Below are positions 17,733 to 27,540 of a stretch of DNA of 44,430 bases, in pieces. The notes under the pieces were generated by a model. It saw only the letters and a program-made list of their open reading frames with translations, was not told the DNA's origin and made no database searches. The stretch is from positions 1 through 44,430 of the forward strand of contig JAJRXD010000017.1 in the NCBI GenBank assembly GCA_024276465.1. The letters run 5' to 3'. Origin of the DNA: Deltaproteobacteria bacterium. Its GTDB lineage: Bacteria > Desulfobacterota > WTBG01 > CAIYCZ01 > CAIRTM01. A program made the translations under genes and the position numbers. How positions within the stretch are numbered: position 1 is the first letter of the stretch; every line of letters starts with the position of its first letter.

Positions 17733-18803
17733 TCAAATTCCTGAAATAATCAGGTTGTCTCCTTCATTTAACCCTTTTTCTATAACAACACTGTCACCAA
17801 TTTCTTCCCCGGTATATACTATTCTCTCCTCAATTTTTCCCTGATTCATAAGATATACCACTTTAATTCCGCTTACAGTTCTGACTGCCTTTCTGGAAAT
17901 CATAATTACATCTTTAGGCTTTTTTGATTTAACAGTGACACTTGTAACCATTCCCGGCAGCAGCTTTTCACTGTCATTTAAAACAACAATTTCCAGCGGG
18001 AATGTCCTGGAAGAGTCGTCAGCTTTTAAACCGATTGTTTCAACTGTTCCGGAAAAAACATCATTGGGAAGGCTGTCCAGCAGTATCTCCGCCTTGTCAC
18101 CCACTGAAATTTTACTGATGTCCAGTTCAGATATATTAACAATAATCTTAACCTTTTTTATGTTAACCAGTGTAAAAATACTCTGTCCAGGTGTAACCAG
18201 CATGCCGATTTCCACATCCTTTAATGCTATTTTCCCATCAAACGGTGCAGTAATTTTTGTGTCTTCTAATTCTTTTTCAGCAGCCATGACCTCAGCCCTG
18301 GCTAAATTAAGCTCAGCCTCAGCTATCTGTTTCTCAAGCAAAATGTCATCAGACTCGGAATTTGAAATAACACCTTGCTTGTAAAGGGTACGACCCTTCA
18401 AGGCATCTTTAAGAGCTTTTTTTGTGGTTGCCGCAGCTTTATTCAAGAGGGCACTTTTTTTCTTCAGGGATATTAATTTCGAGTCATCCTCAATGTCAGA
18501 CAGTATATCACCCTGCCTGACATTATCTCCCACATTGAAATAAATATTTTTAATCTTGCCTGAAATTTCAGGAGTTATTTCAACTTCCCTGTATGCTTTT
18601 ACAATTCCAACAGCATGGATTTGATCAGGGATTTTTTGAAGCCTGATTTTTCTTGTTGTATACCCGGCCCCGTTCTTTTTGTCTGTATTGCTGTTCAGTG
18701 ACCTGGTGTCTGATTTTTTATCACCCTGGCTGCACCCGGAAAAAGCGAGCAGGGAAAGGTAAAGAATGCAGAAGAGAATGATTGGTTTTTTAGCCACGTT
18801 CAT
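17733..18803 (-). CDS. RND efflux periplasmic adaptor lipoprotein (AcrA/MexA-like)
   Basis: Membrane fusion protein linking the RND pump to an outer-membrane channel. Residues 1-24 (from the chosen start) are a lipoprotein signal peptide with lipobox ending F-S-G-Cys24. Then come the lipoyl half-motifs (I-T-P-E-I-S-G-K-I...V-G-D-N-V and T-A-P-F-D-G-K-I), a coiled-coil hairpin between them, a beta barrel and the membrane-proximal domain (G-L-N-E-G-D at the end). I prefer the start at 18803 because it gives a compact signal peptide; the ATG at 18818 lies only five bases from the terminator stem at 18823-18853. Ribosome binding signals are weak for both. It is cotranscribed with the permease. 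Confidence 0.93.
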   Translation of the reverse strand: MNVAKKPIILFCILYLSLLAFSGCSQGDKKSDTRSLNSNTDKKNGAGYTTRKIRLQKIPDQIHAVGIVKAYREVEITPEISGKIKNIYFNVGDNVRQGDILSDIEDDSKLISLKKKSALLNKAAATTKKALKDALKGRTLYKQGVISNSESDDILLEKQIAEAELNLARAEVMAAEKELEDTKITAPFDGKIALKDVEIGMLVTPGQSIFTLVNIKKVKIIVNISELDISKISVGDKAEILLDSLPNDVFSGTVETIGLKADDSSRTFPLEIVVLNDSEKLLPGMVTSVTVKSKKPKDVIMISRKAVRTVSGIKVVYLMNQGKIEERIVYTGEEIGDSVVIEKGLNEGDNLIISGI

Positions 18804-18822
18804 TTTGTGTTGTTCCATTAAT

Positions 18823-18853
18823 AAAAAAAGCCCGTTTTAAACGGGCTTTTTTT
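18823..18853 (-). terminator. Strong intrinsic terminator after leuB (bidirectional form)
   Basis: Two 15-base arms (18823-18837 and 18839-18853) are perfect inverted repeats: seven A, GCCCG, TTT, then the mirror image ending in seven T. On either strand this gives a GC-containing stem flanked by a U run. On the minus strand it lies 14 bases after the leuB stop and ends the ilv-leu operon. It also lies immediately before the efflux adaptor start. Confidence 0.93.
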
Positions 18854-18867
18854 ATTCAGGTCTTTTG

Positions 18868-19926
18868 TTAAGATTTTGCAATAAAATCTGCAAGCAGGTC
18901 ACCTACTTCGCTTGTGCTGTGCCCCATCTGCCCGGCTGCCATGCTTTTCATGTCCTGGCTTATTACTTTTTTTATGGCTGATTCAACAAGCAGTGCTGCC
19001 TCGTCTTCCCCAAGGAAAAAAAGCATCATTTGCAAAGCTGAAACAGATGCAATGGGGTTAATCACATTTTTTCCGGTATATTTCGGTGCAGAGCCACCCA
19101 TTGGCTCAAACATGGAAACACCTGAGGGATTAATATTGCCGCCTGCTGCAACGCCGACGCCGCCCTGTGTCATGGCTGCCAGATCTGTTATTATGTCCCC
19201 GAACATATTATCTGTAACGATCACGTCAAACCATTCCGGATTCTTTACCATCCACATGCAGATTGCATCAACATGTGCATAATCAGGAGTGATATCGGGG
19301 TATTCTTTTGCCACATCATCATATGTCCTTTGCCACAGATCAAAAGCATAGGTCAAAACATTTGTTTTGCCGCACAGGGTGAGTTTATTGTCCTTGTTGC
19401 GCTTCCGGCAGAAATCAAAGGCATATCTGATGCACCGTTCAATACCTTTGCGCGTGTTTATTGACTCCTGAATGGCAACCTCATCAGGGGTTCCTTTTTT
19501 CAAAAACCCTCCTGACCCTGTATAAAGCCCCTCAGTATTTTCCCTGACTACAACATAATCAATATCCCCGGGCTCCTTATCCTTAATCGGGGTTTCAACC
19601 CCTGGAAAGAGCTTTACTGGTCTTAAATTAATGTACAGGTCAAGGTCAAAACGCATTTTCAGGAGAATGCCTTTTTCGAGAATTCCAGGCTTAACATCAG
19701 GGTGGCCGATTGCACCAAGGTATATGGCGCTGCATGTCCTGAGATCCTGAAGCACACTCTCCGGAACGAGTTCACCGGTCTTTTTATAGCGTTCCCCCCC
19801 TAAGTCATAGTTAACAACTTCATACTTGATATCTTTTTTTTTGGCCACAGAGCCTAAAACCTTCAGACCTTCTGTTACAACTTCCGGACCTGTTCCGTCC
19901 CCTGGTATTACTGCTATTTTATACAT
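18868..19926 (-). CDS. leuB: 3-isopropylmalate dehydrogenase
   Basis: NAD-dependent oxidative decarboxylase that converts 3-isopropylmalate to 4-methyl-2-oxopentanoate, the third step of leucine synthesis. Visible family features are the N-terminal I-P-G-D-G-T-G-P-E-V, the substrate loop with L-Y-I-N-L-R-P-V-K, the V-V-R-E-N-T-E-G-L-Y motif, and the metal-binding D-N-M-F-G-D-I-I-T-D-L. A G-G-S-A-P-K-Y segment follows. At 352 residues the length is normal. Related isocitrate or tartrate dehydrogenases share these motifs, but its place after leuA, leuC and leuD settles the role. It is the last gene of the operon and is followed by a strong terminator. Confidence 0.93.
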   Translation of the reverse strand: MYKIAVIPGDGTGPEVVTEGLKVLGSVAKKKDIKYEVVNYDLGGERYKKTGELVPESVLQDLRTCSAIYLGAIGHPDVKPGILEKGILLKMRFDLDLYINLRPVKLFPGVETPIKDKEPGDIDYVVVRENTEGLYTGSGGFLKKGTPDEVAIQESINTRKGIERCIRYAFDFCRKRNKDNKLTLCGKTNVLTYAFDLWQRTYDDVAKEYPDITPDYAHVDAICMWMVKNPEWFDVIVTDNMFGDIITDLAAMTQGGVGVAAGGNINPSGVSMFEPMGGSAPKYTGKNVINPIASVSALQMMLFFLGEDEAALLVESAIKKVISQDMKSMAAGQMGHSTSEVGDLLADFIAKS

Positions 19927-19947
19927 ATCCTGACCTTTCAGCTGCTG

Positions 19948-20442
19948 TTACAAGTTTGTCTTTTTCTTTACATAGTTCATGAGTCCGCCTTCACGCAGAA
20001 GCGATTGCATAAATTCAGGAACAGGCTGTGCCATCAGCTTTCTGCCATCTTTTTCAACAGTAATTGCCCCGCTGTCCAGGGATATCTGAACAACATCACC
20101 TTCATCGATACAGCCAACGGCTCCGGGACATTCAAGGATAGGCAGTCCCATGTTAAAAGCATTTCGATAAAATATCCGCGCAAAACTGGAAGCAATAACA
20201 CAGGATACCCCGGAAGCCTTAAGGGCTATAGGGGCATGCTCTCTTGACGATCCACAGCCGAAATTTGAACCTGCAACAATGATATCCCCATTTTTAACTT
20301 TCTCCGGGAACAAAGGATCAGCATCCTCCATGCAGTGCTTTGCCAGTTCGGACGGATCAGAGGTGTTAAGGTAGCGAGCAGGTATTATTTCATCAGTATT
20401 GATGTTTTTCCCGAATTTCCAGACTCTTCCCTTTAATTCCAT
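19948..20442 (-). CDS. leuD: 3-isopropylmalate dehydratase small subunit
   Basis: Small (swivel-domain) subunit of isopropylmalate isomerase, which together with LeuC interconverts 2- and 3-isopropylmalate. The 164-residue protein has N-T-D-E-I-I-P-A-R-Y near the start and G-S-N-F-G-C-G-S-S-R-E-H-A-P-I-A in the middle, the diagnostic substrate-binding loop of the short (archaeal/anaerobe type) LeuD. It lies 21 bases before leuB and 69 bases after leuC. An AGAGGA ribosome binding site stands a little far (about ten bases) from ATG 20442. Confidence 0.95.
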   Translation of the reverse strand: MELKGRVWKFGKNINTDEIIPARYLNTSDPSELAKHCMEDADPLFPEKVKNGDIIVAGSNFGCGSSREHAPIALKASGVSCVIASSFARIFYRNAFNMGLPILECPGAVGCIDEGDVVQISLDSGAITVEKDGRKLMAQPVPEFMQSLLREGGLMNYVKKKTNL

Positions 20443-20511
20443 GATTAATATATCCTCTATAATTCTTTTCCTTTTTTTAAAAAAGGGAGCTTAATATGTT
20501 GTGCAGTGCTT

Positions 20512-21771
20512 TCACAGCTCCTCAGGTGAGGCAATACGGCCCAATACTGCAGAAGCTGCAGCAACCGCCGGGTTTGAAAGGTAGACACTGCTTTCAGGAT
20601 GGCCCATCCTGCCCACAAAATTTCTGTTTGTTGTAGCAATTGAAGCCTCGCCTTTTGCCAGTATCCCCATGTGTCCGCCAAGGCACGGTCCGCAGGTAGG
20701 GGTGCTGACTGCTGCCTCAGCTTCAAGGAATATTTCCAGCAAGCCCTCTTCCATTGCCTGCCTGTATATTTTCTGTGTTGCAGGAATAATAATAAGCCTG
20801 ACGTCCCTGTTAGTCTTTCTGCCTTTTAAAACTTCCGCTGCAACACGCAGGTCTTCTATGCGGCCATTTGTGCATGAACCGATAACTGACTGCTGCACCG
20901 GAATGTTTCCAACCTCGCTGATGGGACGCGTATTATCAGGAGAATGCGGAAAAGCGACCTGAGGCTCAATGTTTTCTACATTATACTCCCTTGTTTCCAC
21001 ATAGCCTGCATCCTCGTCACTGTAACATGGGGTATAAGCACTGTCAGAGCGTTCTTTAAGGTAGTTGAAGGTTTTTTCATCAGGTTTAAATATGCCGCAT
21101 TTTGCACCTGCTTCAATTGCCATGTTGGCAATAGTGAGCCTTGCCTCAACTGAAAGGCTGTCTGTTACATTTCCTGTGAACTCCATGGCCTTGTAAAGCG
21201 CACCGTCAACACCGATATCCCCTATTGTATAGAGTATAATGTCCTTTCCAGTAACCCATGTGTTAAGTTTTCCGCTGAAGACAAACTTTATGGTTTCAGG
21301 GACCTTAAACCAGAGTTCACCCGTAATCATGGCAGCTGCAACATCAGTGCTTCCAACCCCGGTAGCAAACGCACCAAGGGCACCGTGCGTGCAGGTGTGG
21401 CTGTCTGCTCCAATGATAATTTCGCCTGGCAGTATAATGCCCTGTTCGGGAAGAAGGGCATGTTCTACACCCATCCGCCCAACTTCAAAATAATGCGTGA
21501 GGTCATGCTTGCGGGAAAAGTCCCTTAAAATTTTGCACTGCTCTGCTGACGCTATATCCTTGTTCGGTGCAAAATGATCCGGGACAAGAATAATGCGCTC
21601 CCTGTCAAAAACTTTTTTTGCGCCGGCATTATTGAACTGTTTTATGGCAATGGGCGCTGTAATGTCATTTGCCAGAACATGATCAACCCTGGCCTCAATC
21701 AGCTGACCTGGTTTGACACTTTCAAGGCCGGCATGTTGGGCAAGTATTTTTTCAACAATTGTCATTCCCAT
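20512..21771 (-). CDS. leuC: 3-isopropylmalate dehydratase large subunit
   Basis: Large subunit of isopropylmalate isomerase, an aconitase-family [4Fe-4S] enzyme. The cluster cysteines are in [11 protein letters not shown] and [13 protein letters not shown], and the aconitase signature [11 protein letters not shown] is present. The length of 419 residues matches the LeuC/HacA-like short form that pairs with a separate small subunit. Its start overlaps the end of leuA by 20 bases. ATG 21771 and ATG 21765 are both possible; a GGGGAG sequence lies about 12 bases upstream of the first. Confidence 0.95.
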   Translation of the reverse strand: MGMTIVEKILAQHAGLESVKPGQLIEARVDHVLANDITAPIAIKQFNNAGAKKVFDRERIILVPDHFAPNKDIASAEQCKILRDFSRKHDLTHYFEVGRMGVEHALLPEQGIILPGEIIIGADSHTCTHGALGAFATGVGSTDVAAAMITGELWFKVPETIKFVFSGKLNTWVTGKDIILYTIGDIGVDGALYKAMEFTGNVTDSLSVEARLTIANMAIEAGAKCGIFKPDEKTFNYLKERSDSAYTPCYSDEDAGYVETREYNVENIEPQVAFPHSPDNTRPISEVGNIPVQQSVIGSCTNGRIEDLRVAAEVLKGRKTNRDVRLIIIPATQKIYRQAMEEGLLEIFLEAEAAVSTPTCGPCLGGHMGILAKGEASIATTNRNFVGRMGHPESSVYLSNPAVAAASAVLGRIASPEEL

Positions 21772-23326
21772 TTTTAGTGGTAACTCCCCTTAAGAGATTT
21801 TTTTTAATCTGTTCTATCCTGTTTAAAGCATTAACATATGCAAAGGCACTTGCCATAATTATATCCATATGGGCACCCTGGCCAACGACCACAGTGCCAT
21901 CCTCTTCAAGCCGAACAGTAACCTCACCCTGCGCATCCGTGCCGCCGGTTATGGAGTTTACAATATATTTCAAAAGCCTGCTTTTTGTTTTTGTAACTTT
22001 TGCAATGGTTTTAAAAGCAGCATCAACGGGCCCGTCTCCAAACCCGACATCCTTGATAATGTTGCCGTTAGCCTCAATCTCAACTGTTGCAGTTGGAATA
22101 GCAACAGTGCCACTGACAACATTAAGGTTAAGAAGTTTATATACATCAGGGGCCCTGAGAATTTCATCAGCTACGATGGCCTCAATGTCTTCATCAAAAA
22201 CCTCCTTTTTTTTGTCAGCCAGATCCTTAAAACGCTGAAAAGCTTTTTTCAACTCTTCCGCAGTAAGCTTATAACCCAGCTCCTCAACCCTTTTACGGAA
22301 GGCATGGCTGCCGGAGTGTTTGCCGATAATAAGACTGCTTTTCATCATGCCTATGGATTGTGGTGTCATTATCTCATAGGTTTCTTTTTCTTTTAACAGT
22401 CCGTCCTGGTGAATGCCTGACTCGTGAGCAAAGGCATTAGCCCCTACGATTGCCTTGTTGGGCTGGACAGGAACCCCGGTAATTGATGTTATCAGCCTGC
22501 TTGAGGGATATATTTTTTCGGTTAAGATACTTGTATCTGTCTGGAAAAGATCCTTTCTTGTACGCAGAACCATGACAATTTCTTCAAGAGATGCATTGCC
22601 GGCACGTTCGCCAATGCCGTTGATGGTGCACTCCACCTGCCTTGCGCCATTTGCAACAGCAGCAAGAGAATTTGCAACTGACAGCCCAAGATCATTATGG
22701 CAGTGCACGCTTATGGTCGCATCTGAAATATTCGGCACATTTTCCATGAGATAACTGATCAACTCCCCGAACTCGGCAGGCACAGCATAACCTACAGTAT
22801 CGGGGACGTTAAGCGTTGTTGCCCCTGCATCTATAACTTCAGCGAAAACCCTGCAGAGATAATCCCTGTCACTTCTCGTTGCATCCATTGCTGAAAACTC
22901 AACATTCGGCGTATACTTCTTTGCACGTTTCACAGACTTTACGGCAATCTTTAAAACCTCTTTCCTTGTCATGCGAAGCTGGTATTTCAGATGAATTTCT
23001 GATGTTGAAATAAAAGTGTGTATTCTGGGTTTTCTGGCATTTTTTATTGCTTCCCATGCCCGGTCAATGTCCTTTTTGTTTGCTCTGGCAAGCCCGGCAA
23101 CAACACTTTTTTTTATTGTTTTTGCAATTTGCTTTACCGCATCAAAATCACCCTGGGATGCAATGGGAAACCCTGCCTCAATAATATCAACACCAAGGAT
23201 TTCAAGCTGTCTGGCAACCCGGAGCTTTTCCTGAATGTTCATTGTGTTGCCAGGAGACTGTTCGCCGTCCCTGAGGGTTGTGTCAAATATTTTTACCTTA
23301 TTATCTTTTTGTTTCCTGCCAGCCAT
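21752..23326 (-). CDS. leuA: 2-isopropylmalate synthase
   Basis: Condenses acetyl-CoA with 2-oxoisovalerate, the committed step of leucine synthesis. The N-terminal TIM barrel begins with [13 protein letters not shown] (residues about 14-26) and contains the metal-binding H-C-H-N-D-L-G-L motif and the G-I-G-E-R-A-G-N loop. The C-terminal part (from about 390) is the LeuA regulatory dimer domain, so leucine feedback inhibition is expected. At 524 residues it is a full-length LeuA1-type enzyme. Citramalate synthase is a less likely reading given the leuC-leuD-leuB neighbours. The start overlaps the end of pssA by 26 bases. Confidence 0.94.
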   Translation of the reverse strand: MAGRKQKDNKVKIFDTTLRDGEQSPGNTMNIQEKLRVARQLEILGVDIIEAGFPIASQGDFDAVKQIAKTIKKSVVAGLARANKKDIDRAWEAIKNARKPRIHTFISTSEIHLKYQLRMTRKEVLKIAVKSVKRAKKYTPNVEFSAMDATRSDRDYLCRVFAEVIDAGATTLNVPDTVGYAVPAEFGELISYLMENVPNISDATISVHCHNDLGLSVANSLAAVANGARQVECTINGIGERAGNASLEEIVMVLRTRKDLFQTDTSILTEKIYPSSRLITSITGVPVQPNKAIVGANAFAHESGIHQDGLLKEKETYEIMTPQSIGMMKSSLIIGKHSGSHAFRKRVEELGYKLTAEELKKAFQRFKDLADKKKEVFDEDIEAIVADEILRAPDVYKLLNLNVVSGTVAIPTATVEIEANGNIIKDVGFGDGPVDAAFKTIAKVTKTKSRLLKYIVNSITGGTDAQGEVTVRLEEDGTVVVGQGAHMDIIMASAFAYVNALNRIEQIKKNLLRGVTTKNGNDNC

Positions 23327-24128
23327 CTTTGTCCTCTGTATTTACAACATTATGTTTTTTAACCCGATTCTTTTTTGTAAGGTAAACAAGGTAGCCTGCC
23401 GGTACTGAAAGAACATATGTAAACGCGATTGTGAAAAGCATGATTTGTGGTTCTGAAGCAACAACACAGATTAGCAGAATTGCTGCAATTACTGCACTGA
23501 AAGGTTTTCTTTTTCCTAAATCAAGATCCTTGAAACTCTTAAACCTTATTGTGCTCACCATTAAAAAAGCCAGCAAATATATTGTCAGGAGCAAAAAAAT
23601 GCTCAGGAGCTTCATGTCTTCTATGTTAAAATAGAAGCAGAAGACGACGTTTGATGCAACCATTCCTGCAGCAGCAGGTATCGGAAGCCCCTGGAAAAAG
23701 CTGCTCGTAACAGAATTTACCAGGGTGTTGAACCTGGCAAGCCTGATGGCCCCGCACGCAACATAAAGAAATGCTGCAAGCCATCCCCACCTTCCATACT
23801 GATTCAAAACCAGCCCATAGGCTAAAACAGCGGGTGCAACCCCGAAGGAAACAAGGTCTGCAAGAGAATCATATTCAACACCAAACTTTGTAGTGGTATG
23901 GGTCATCCTGGCTATTCTTCCGTCAAGACCGTCAAACACTGCTGCTACGACAATTGCCCATGCTGAAAGAATAAATTTACCATTCATGGTTGAAACGACT
24001 GAATAAAATCCACAAAGAAGGCTCAGGGACGTTAAAAAGTTGGGCAGTATATATACCCCCTTTTTCAGGGTGTTAATTCTGTGGCCCTTTTTTCTGTAAT
24101 GTCTTTTGGGGTTATAATTTTTAATCAT
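23301..24128 (-). CDS. pssA: CDP-diacylglycerol-serine O-phosphatidyltransferase
   Basis: Integral inner-membrane enzyme that makes phosphatidylserine, the precursor of phosphatidylethanolamine. The CDP-alcohol phosphotransferase motif D-G-x2-G-R-x8-G-x3-D-x3-D is present as DGLDGRIAR...[10 protein letters not shown]. About six to eight hydrophobic segments fill the 275 residues, with a basic cytoplasmic N-terminus. Its ATG overlaps the ilvN stop by four bases and its end overlaps leuA by 26 bases, so it is embedded in the branched-chain operon. In many relatives psd precedes pssA at this position; no psd is present here. Confidence 0.94.
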   Translation of the reverse strand: MIKNYNPKRHYRKKGHRINTLKKGVYILPNFLTSLSLLCGFYSVVSTMNGKFILSAWAIVVAAVFDGLDGRIARMTHTTTKFGVEYDSLADLVSFGVAPAVLAYGLVLNQYGRWGWLAAFLYVACGAIRLARFNTLVNSVTSSFFQGLPIPAAAGMVASNVVFCFYFNIEDMKLLSIFLLLTIYLLAFLMVSTIRFKSFKDLDLGKRKPFSAVIAAILLICVVASEPQIMLFTIAFTYVLSVPAGYLVYLTKKNRVKKHNVVNTEDKDGWQETKR

Positions 24129-24616
24129 TCGGGTTTATTCTCCCTTGGCAATGTTGCCGTGCCTGTTCTTACTATCTCCTTAATGCCTATTGGCTTGAAA
24201 AGATCGATAATAGCACCAATCTTTTCTTCGTCGCCGGTAACTTCAACCGTGTAATGATTTCGGCTTACGTCCACTACCTTACCCCTGAAAATATCGATAA
24301 TACTTAATATCTCAGCGCGCCTGTGGTCGCCGACATTCACCTTTATAAGGGCAAGTTCACGGCCGATGAATCTGCACTCTCCGCTCTGAAAATCTATGAC
24401 TTTTATAACATCAATAAGCTTATTGAGCTGTTTATTAATCTGCTCTAATATACGATCGTCACCCCTTGTTATAATTGTCATTTGGGACATTGAGGGATCC
24501 AGAGTCTCATTTACAGAAAGTGATTCAATATTAAATCCCCTGCCGCTGAAAAGGCCGGCAACCCTTGCCAGTACCCCCGGCTTGTTGTCAACCAGCACAG
24601 AAATTGTATGACGCAT
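24125..24616 (-). CDS. ilvN: Acetolactate synthase small (regulatory) subunit
   Basis: Regulatory subunit of acetohydroxyacid synthase, giving valine feedback inhibition and full activity to IlvB. The first ACT domain is clear at the N-terminus (I-S-V-L-V-D-N-K-P-G-V-L-A-R-V-A-G-L-F, residues 5-23), followed by R-G-F-N-I-E-S-L-S-V. The C-terminal domain occupies about residues 80-160. At 163 residues it matches the IlvH-type length. It lies 20 bases after ilvB and overlaps pssA by four bases. The usual next gene ilvC is missing. Confidence 0.95.
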   Translation of the reverse strand: MRHTISVLVDNKPGVLARVAGLFSGRGFNIESLSVNETLDPSMSQMTIITRGDDRILEQINKQLNKLIDVIKVIDFQSGECRFIGRELALIKVNVGDHRRAEILSIIDIFRGKVVDVSRNHYTVEVTGDEEKIGAIIDLFKPIGIKEIVRTGTATLPRENKPE

Positions 24617-24636
24617 TTTATGTTTTCTCCTTATAA

Positions 24637-26316
24637 TCAGAGAAGAAGCATCTTACTGATTGGTGCTCCTGCAGGAACCATTGGATAAACGCATTCTTCT
24701 TGTTCAACTATGAATTCTATTATTACCGGTTTTGGAATTGAAAGAGCCTTCCTGATAACAGGTCCTACTTCATCCGGTTTTGTTGCGCGCAGCCCTGCAG
24801 CACCATATGCTTCTGCAAGCTTTACGAAATCAGGGTGCTTTTCAAATGTTGAGTGTGAGTACCTTTTTTTGTAAAAAAGCTGCTGCCACTGTCTTACCAT
24901 TCCGAGAGAATAATTGTTAAGGATTGCTATCTTTACAGGAAGATTATACTGAACAGCAGTAGCCAGTTCCTGAATATTCATTTGAATGCTTCCGTCCCCG
25001 GCAATATCTATTACGGTTGCCTTTGGATCAGCAACCTGGGCTCCAATGGCTGCGGGGAAGCCATAGCCCATTGTCCCCAAACCCCCGGATGTCAGAAATT
25101 TTCTTGGCTTGTCAAAAGTAAAGTACTGTGCAGACCACATCTGGTTTTGACCGACCTCCGTTGCAATAATGCTTTTGCCTTTTGTGATTTCATATATTTT
25201 TTCAATGACAAACTGAGGTTTGATCGTTTTGTCCATTTTGTAGGCCAGGGAATGCTTTGACTTCCAGCTGTCAATTTCATCTAACCATTGCTTCCTTGCA
25301 GACATTTTTACTTTTTTACTACCTATATCTTCAAGAAACTCTTTTAAAATATCCCTTGCATTGCCAACGATAGGGATGTCGACCTTTATGTTTTTGCTGA
25401 TAGATGTTGGGTCAATATCCACATGAATGATTTTTGCCGAGGCTGCAAATGCATTCAGGTCTCCTGTAACCCTGTCATCAAAGCGCGCTCCTATCCCGAT
25501 TAAAAGGTCGCAGTTCGTTACCGCCATGTTGGCACTGTATGTCCCATGCATACCTAACATGCCTAACGACAATGGATGTGCTCCCGGGAAACAGCCAAGA
25601 CCCATAAGAGTCATGGTTACGGGTATCTTCAGGGCCTTTGCCAGTTTACTCAGCTCGTTTGATGCATTTGCCAGTATAACGCCACCACCTGCATAAATAA
25701 CAGGTTTTTTTGCCTGTAAAATTTCCTCAAGCGCTCTGGTTATCTGTCGCCTGTTTCCTTTATATGTGGGCTTATAGCCCTTGATATTAACCTTGTCACT
25801 GAATTGAAAATCCATGGTCTTCCCTAATATATCCTTTGGAAGATCAACAAGCACCGGGCCGGGACGTCCGGAACGGGCAATGTAGAATGCTTCTTTTATA
25901 ACTCCGGGCAGTTCTTTTGCATTCCTTACCAGATAATTATGTTTGGTGCACGGGCGTGTAATTCCCACAATGTCAGCTTCCTGAAAAGCATCATTTCCTA
26001 TCAGCCTGGTGGGAACCTGGCCGGTAAGCACAACTACAGGTATTGAATCCATGTATGCAGTTGCCAGGCCTGTTACGGTATTTGTAGCTCCAGGCCCTGA
26101 TGTTACCAGGCATACCCCCACATCGCCGGAAACACGTGCGTATCCATCCGCAGCATGAACAGCCCCCTGTTCGTGGCGAACCAGTATATGTTTGATTTTT
26201 GAATCATAAAGAGCATTGTACACATCAAGGACAGAACCACCCGGATATCCAAAAATAACTTTAACTTTTTCCCTGAGTAAGCATTCTAATAATATCTGTG
26301 CCCCATTAAGTTTCAC
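24637..26316 (-). CDS. ilvB: Acetolactate synthase large (catalytic) subunit
   Basis: Thiamine-diphosphate and FAD-dependent enzyme making 2-acetolactate or 2-aceto-2-hydroxybutyrate, the first shared step of branched-chain amino-acid synthesis. The N-terminal Pyr domain has the catalytic Glu in V-R-H-E-Q-G-A-V-H (about residue 48) and F-G-Y-P-G-G-S-V. The C-terminal PP domain has the G-D-G-S-I-Q-M-N motif that binds ThDP-magnesium, and the helix with G-M-V-R-Q-W-Q. At 559 residues it is full length. It is the first gene of the operon running to leuB. The 100 bases upstream show no leader peptide or attenuator that I could recognise. Confidence 0.96.
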   Translation of the reverse strand: MKLNGAQILLECLLREKVKVIFGYPGGSVLDVYNALYDSKIKHILVRHEQGAVHAADGYARVSGDVGVCLVTSGPGATNTVTGLATAYMDSIPVVVLTGQVPTRLIGNDAFQEADIVGITRPCTKHNYLVRNAKELPGVIKEAFYIARSGRPGPVLVDLPKDILGKTMDFQFSDKVNIKGYKPTYKGNRRQITRALEEILQAKKPVIYAGGGVILANASNELSKLAKALKIPVTMTLMGLGCFPGAHPLSLGMLGMHGTYSANMAVTNCDLLIGIGARFDDRVTGDLNAFAASAKIIHVDIDPTSISKNIKVDIPIVGNARDILKEFLEDIGSKKVKMSARKQWLDEIDSWKSKHSLAYKMDKTIKPQFVIEKIYEITKGKSIIATEVGQNQMWSAQYFTFDKPRKFLTSGGLGTMGYGFPAAIGAQVADPKATVIDIAGDGSIQMNIQELATAVQYNLPVKIAILNNYSLGMVRQWQQLFYKKRYSHSTFEKHPDFVKLAEAYGAAGLRATKPDEVGPVIRKALSIPKPVIIEFIVEQEECVYPMVPAGAPISKMLLL

Positions 26317-26416
26317 TGATTTCTCCGTTCATTTATTTTAAATAACAGGTTATACTGGTTTTACCCGAGCTGTTATTCCGGTAAACACAGTTTGTGTAAC
26401 AGCATGACATTAACAG

Positions 26417-26650
26417 CTATCCAGGTTCCTGATCCATGTATTTAGCCAGAATTTTTTCTATTTTATCCCTTCCCTTTAATTTCAGTTTTTTGATCCTTTT
26501 CTGTTCCAGCTCCTCTTCAGGGGTTAGATGAATTCTTTTATTGAATTCCTCCAGGATTGTCTCATATTTCTGGTGTTCCTCCATCTCGCTCCTCAACTCA
26601 TCGTCAGCAGAAATATACTTTTCTATAAGTTTAAGCTCTTTTTCTTCCAT
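26417..26650 (-). CDS. DUF465 (YdcH-like) family protein
   Basis: A 77-residue, highly charged, all-helical protein of the DUF465 / YdcH type. It has a predicted coiled-coil hairpin, with E-L-R-S-E-M-E-E-H-Q-K-Y-E in the first helix and an L-K-L-K-G-R-D-K-I-E turn-and-helix near residues 55-65. The K-L-K-(x)-K-D-K-I pattern is the family hallmark. Its biochemical role is not known. It sits between the tsaB end and the ilvB start, with its own 145-base upstream gap that holds a 6-bp hairpin. Confidence 0.8.
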   Translation of the reverse strand: MEEKELKLIEKYISADDELRSEMEEHQKYETILEEFNKRIHLTPEEELEQKRIKKLKLKGRDKIEKILAKYMDQEPG

Positions 26651-26686
26651 TTAAATATCACCTTGTCTGAGAAATTATATTTTTAT

Positions 26687-26708
26687 GGGTAATTAACAAC
26701 GGTTACCC
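26687..26708. other. Short hairpin between tsaB and the DUF465 gene
   Basis: GGGTAA (26687-26692) and TTACCC (26703-26708) are perfect inverted repeats with a ten-base loop. No good T run follows on either strand, so it is a weak terminator candidate or an operator at best. Confidence 0.3.
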
Positions 26709-26795
26709 AGCAAAAAGTCAAAAATCAGGAGCAACAGATTATCATTTTAAGTATATAACAGATTATTTTTTAATGACCTCATAAAAAATGCTTAT

Positions 26796-27539
26796 CTATT
26801 TTTTGTGAGTTGCAGGATTAAAGCTCCCGCTTTTTTTTCTTAAGTTTGCCTCTGCATCAGGTGGTCTTATGTAAAACGGAACAATTTCGTCCAATTCATT
26901 TTTCCTGTTTTTCAAATGTCTTTCCACTGCAATACAGCCAAGGGTTGATGCCCTTGGAATACCGGAAAATGGCGGCAGCAGGGTATAGTCTCCCCTGAAT
27001 GCAGTCTCTATTGCTTCATGATAGCACCATGCCCCATCCCCCAGGAATAAAACCGGCTTATGGCTGTTTATTGTCATTAACCACTTTTCAGGTTCAACAA
27101 CTGTTTTATCAATTGTTTTTTCAGGCAGTTTGCTTCCTGAACATTTATACAGGCATGTAAAAATCTGATTTTTTTTAGCATCTATCATAGGGCATATATA
27201 TCCGAAACCAATGTTAGCCTGAAAAGCAAGAATGTCAAGAGTTGAAATCCCTGCAAGGTCTTTCCCGAGGGCAAAAGCAAGCCCCTGGGCTGTGCTTATA
27301 CCGACACGCAGCCCGGTAAAAGAGCCGGGTCCTGATGAAACAGCAACAAGATCAATATCTTCGGGTGAAACACCGGTGTTTCTGAACAGATCATCAATTA
27401 AAGTCATAAGATTTTCAGAATGATTTTTTTGACCGTAAAGAAAGTTTTCACCGGCTACAACACCATCCAGAACCAATGCTGCACTGCAGGCGCGGGTTGC
27501 AGAATCAATAGCCAGTACCTTTATCTCTTTTTTCACCAT
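26796..27539 (-). CDS. tsaB: tRNA t6A37 threonylcarbamoyltransferase complex subunit TsaB
   Basis: Scaffold partner of TsaD and TsaE in making the universal N6-threonylcarbamoyladenosine at position 37 of ANN-decoding tRNAs. The ASKHA fold begins with L-A-I-D-S-A-T-R-A-C-S-A-A (residues 9-21), followed by H-S-E-N-L and the strong family motif S-S-G-P-G-S-F-T-G-L-R-V-G. The length of 247 residues is normal for TsaB (TsaD would be about 340). The start lies one base after the rseP stop, so translation is probably coupled. Confidence 0.93.
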   Translation of the reverse strand: MVKKEIKVLAIDSATRACSAALVLDGVVAGENFLYGQKNHSENLMTLIDDLFRNTGVSPEDIDLVAVSSGPGSFTGLRVGISTAQGLAFALGKDLAGISTLDILAFQANIGFGYICPMIDAKKNQIFTCLYKCSGSKLPEKTIDKTVVEPEKWLMTINSHKPVLFLGDGAWCYHEAIETAFRGDYTLLPPFSGIPRASTLGCIAVERHLKNRKNELDEIVPFYIRPPDAEANLRKKSGSFNPATHKK

Positions 27540-27540
27540 C

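Noticed and set aside
26317-26416. Leader-peptide attenuator of ilvB
   Set aside because: No short ORF rich in Leu/Val/Ile codons and no terminator hairpin were seen.
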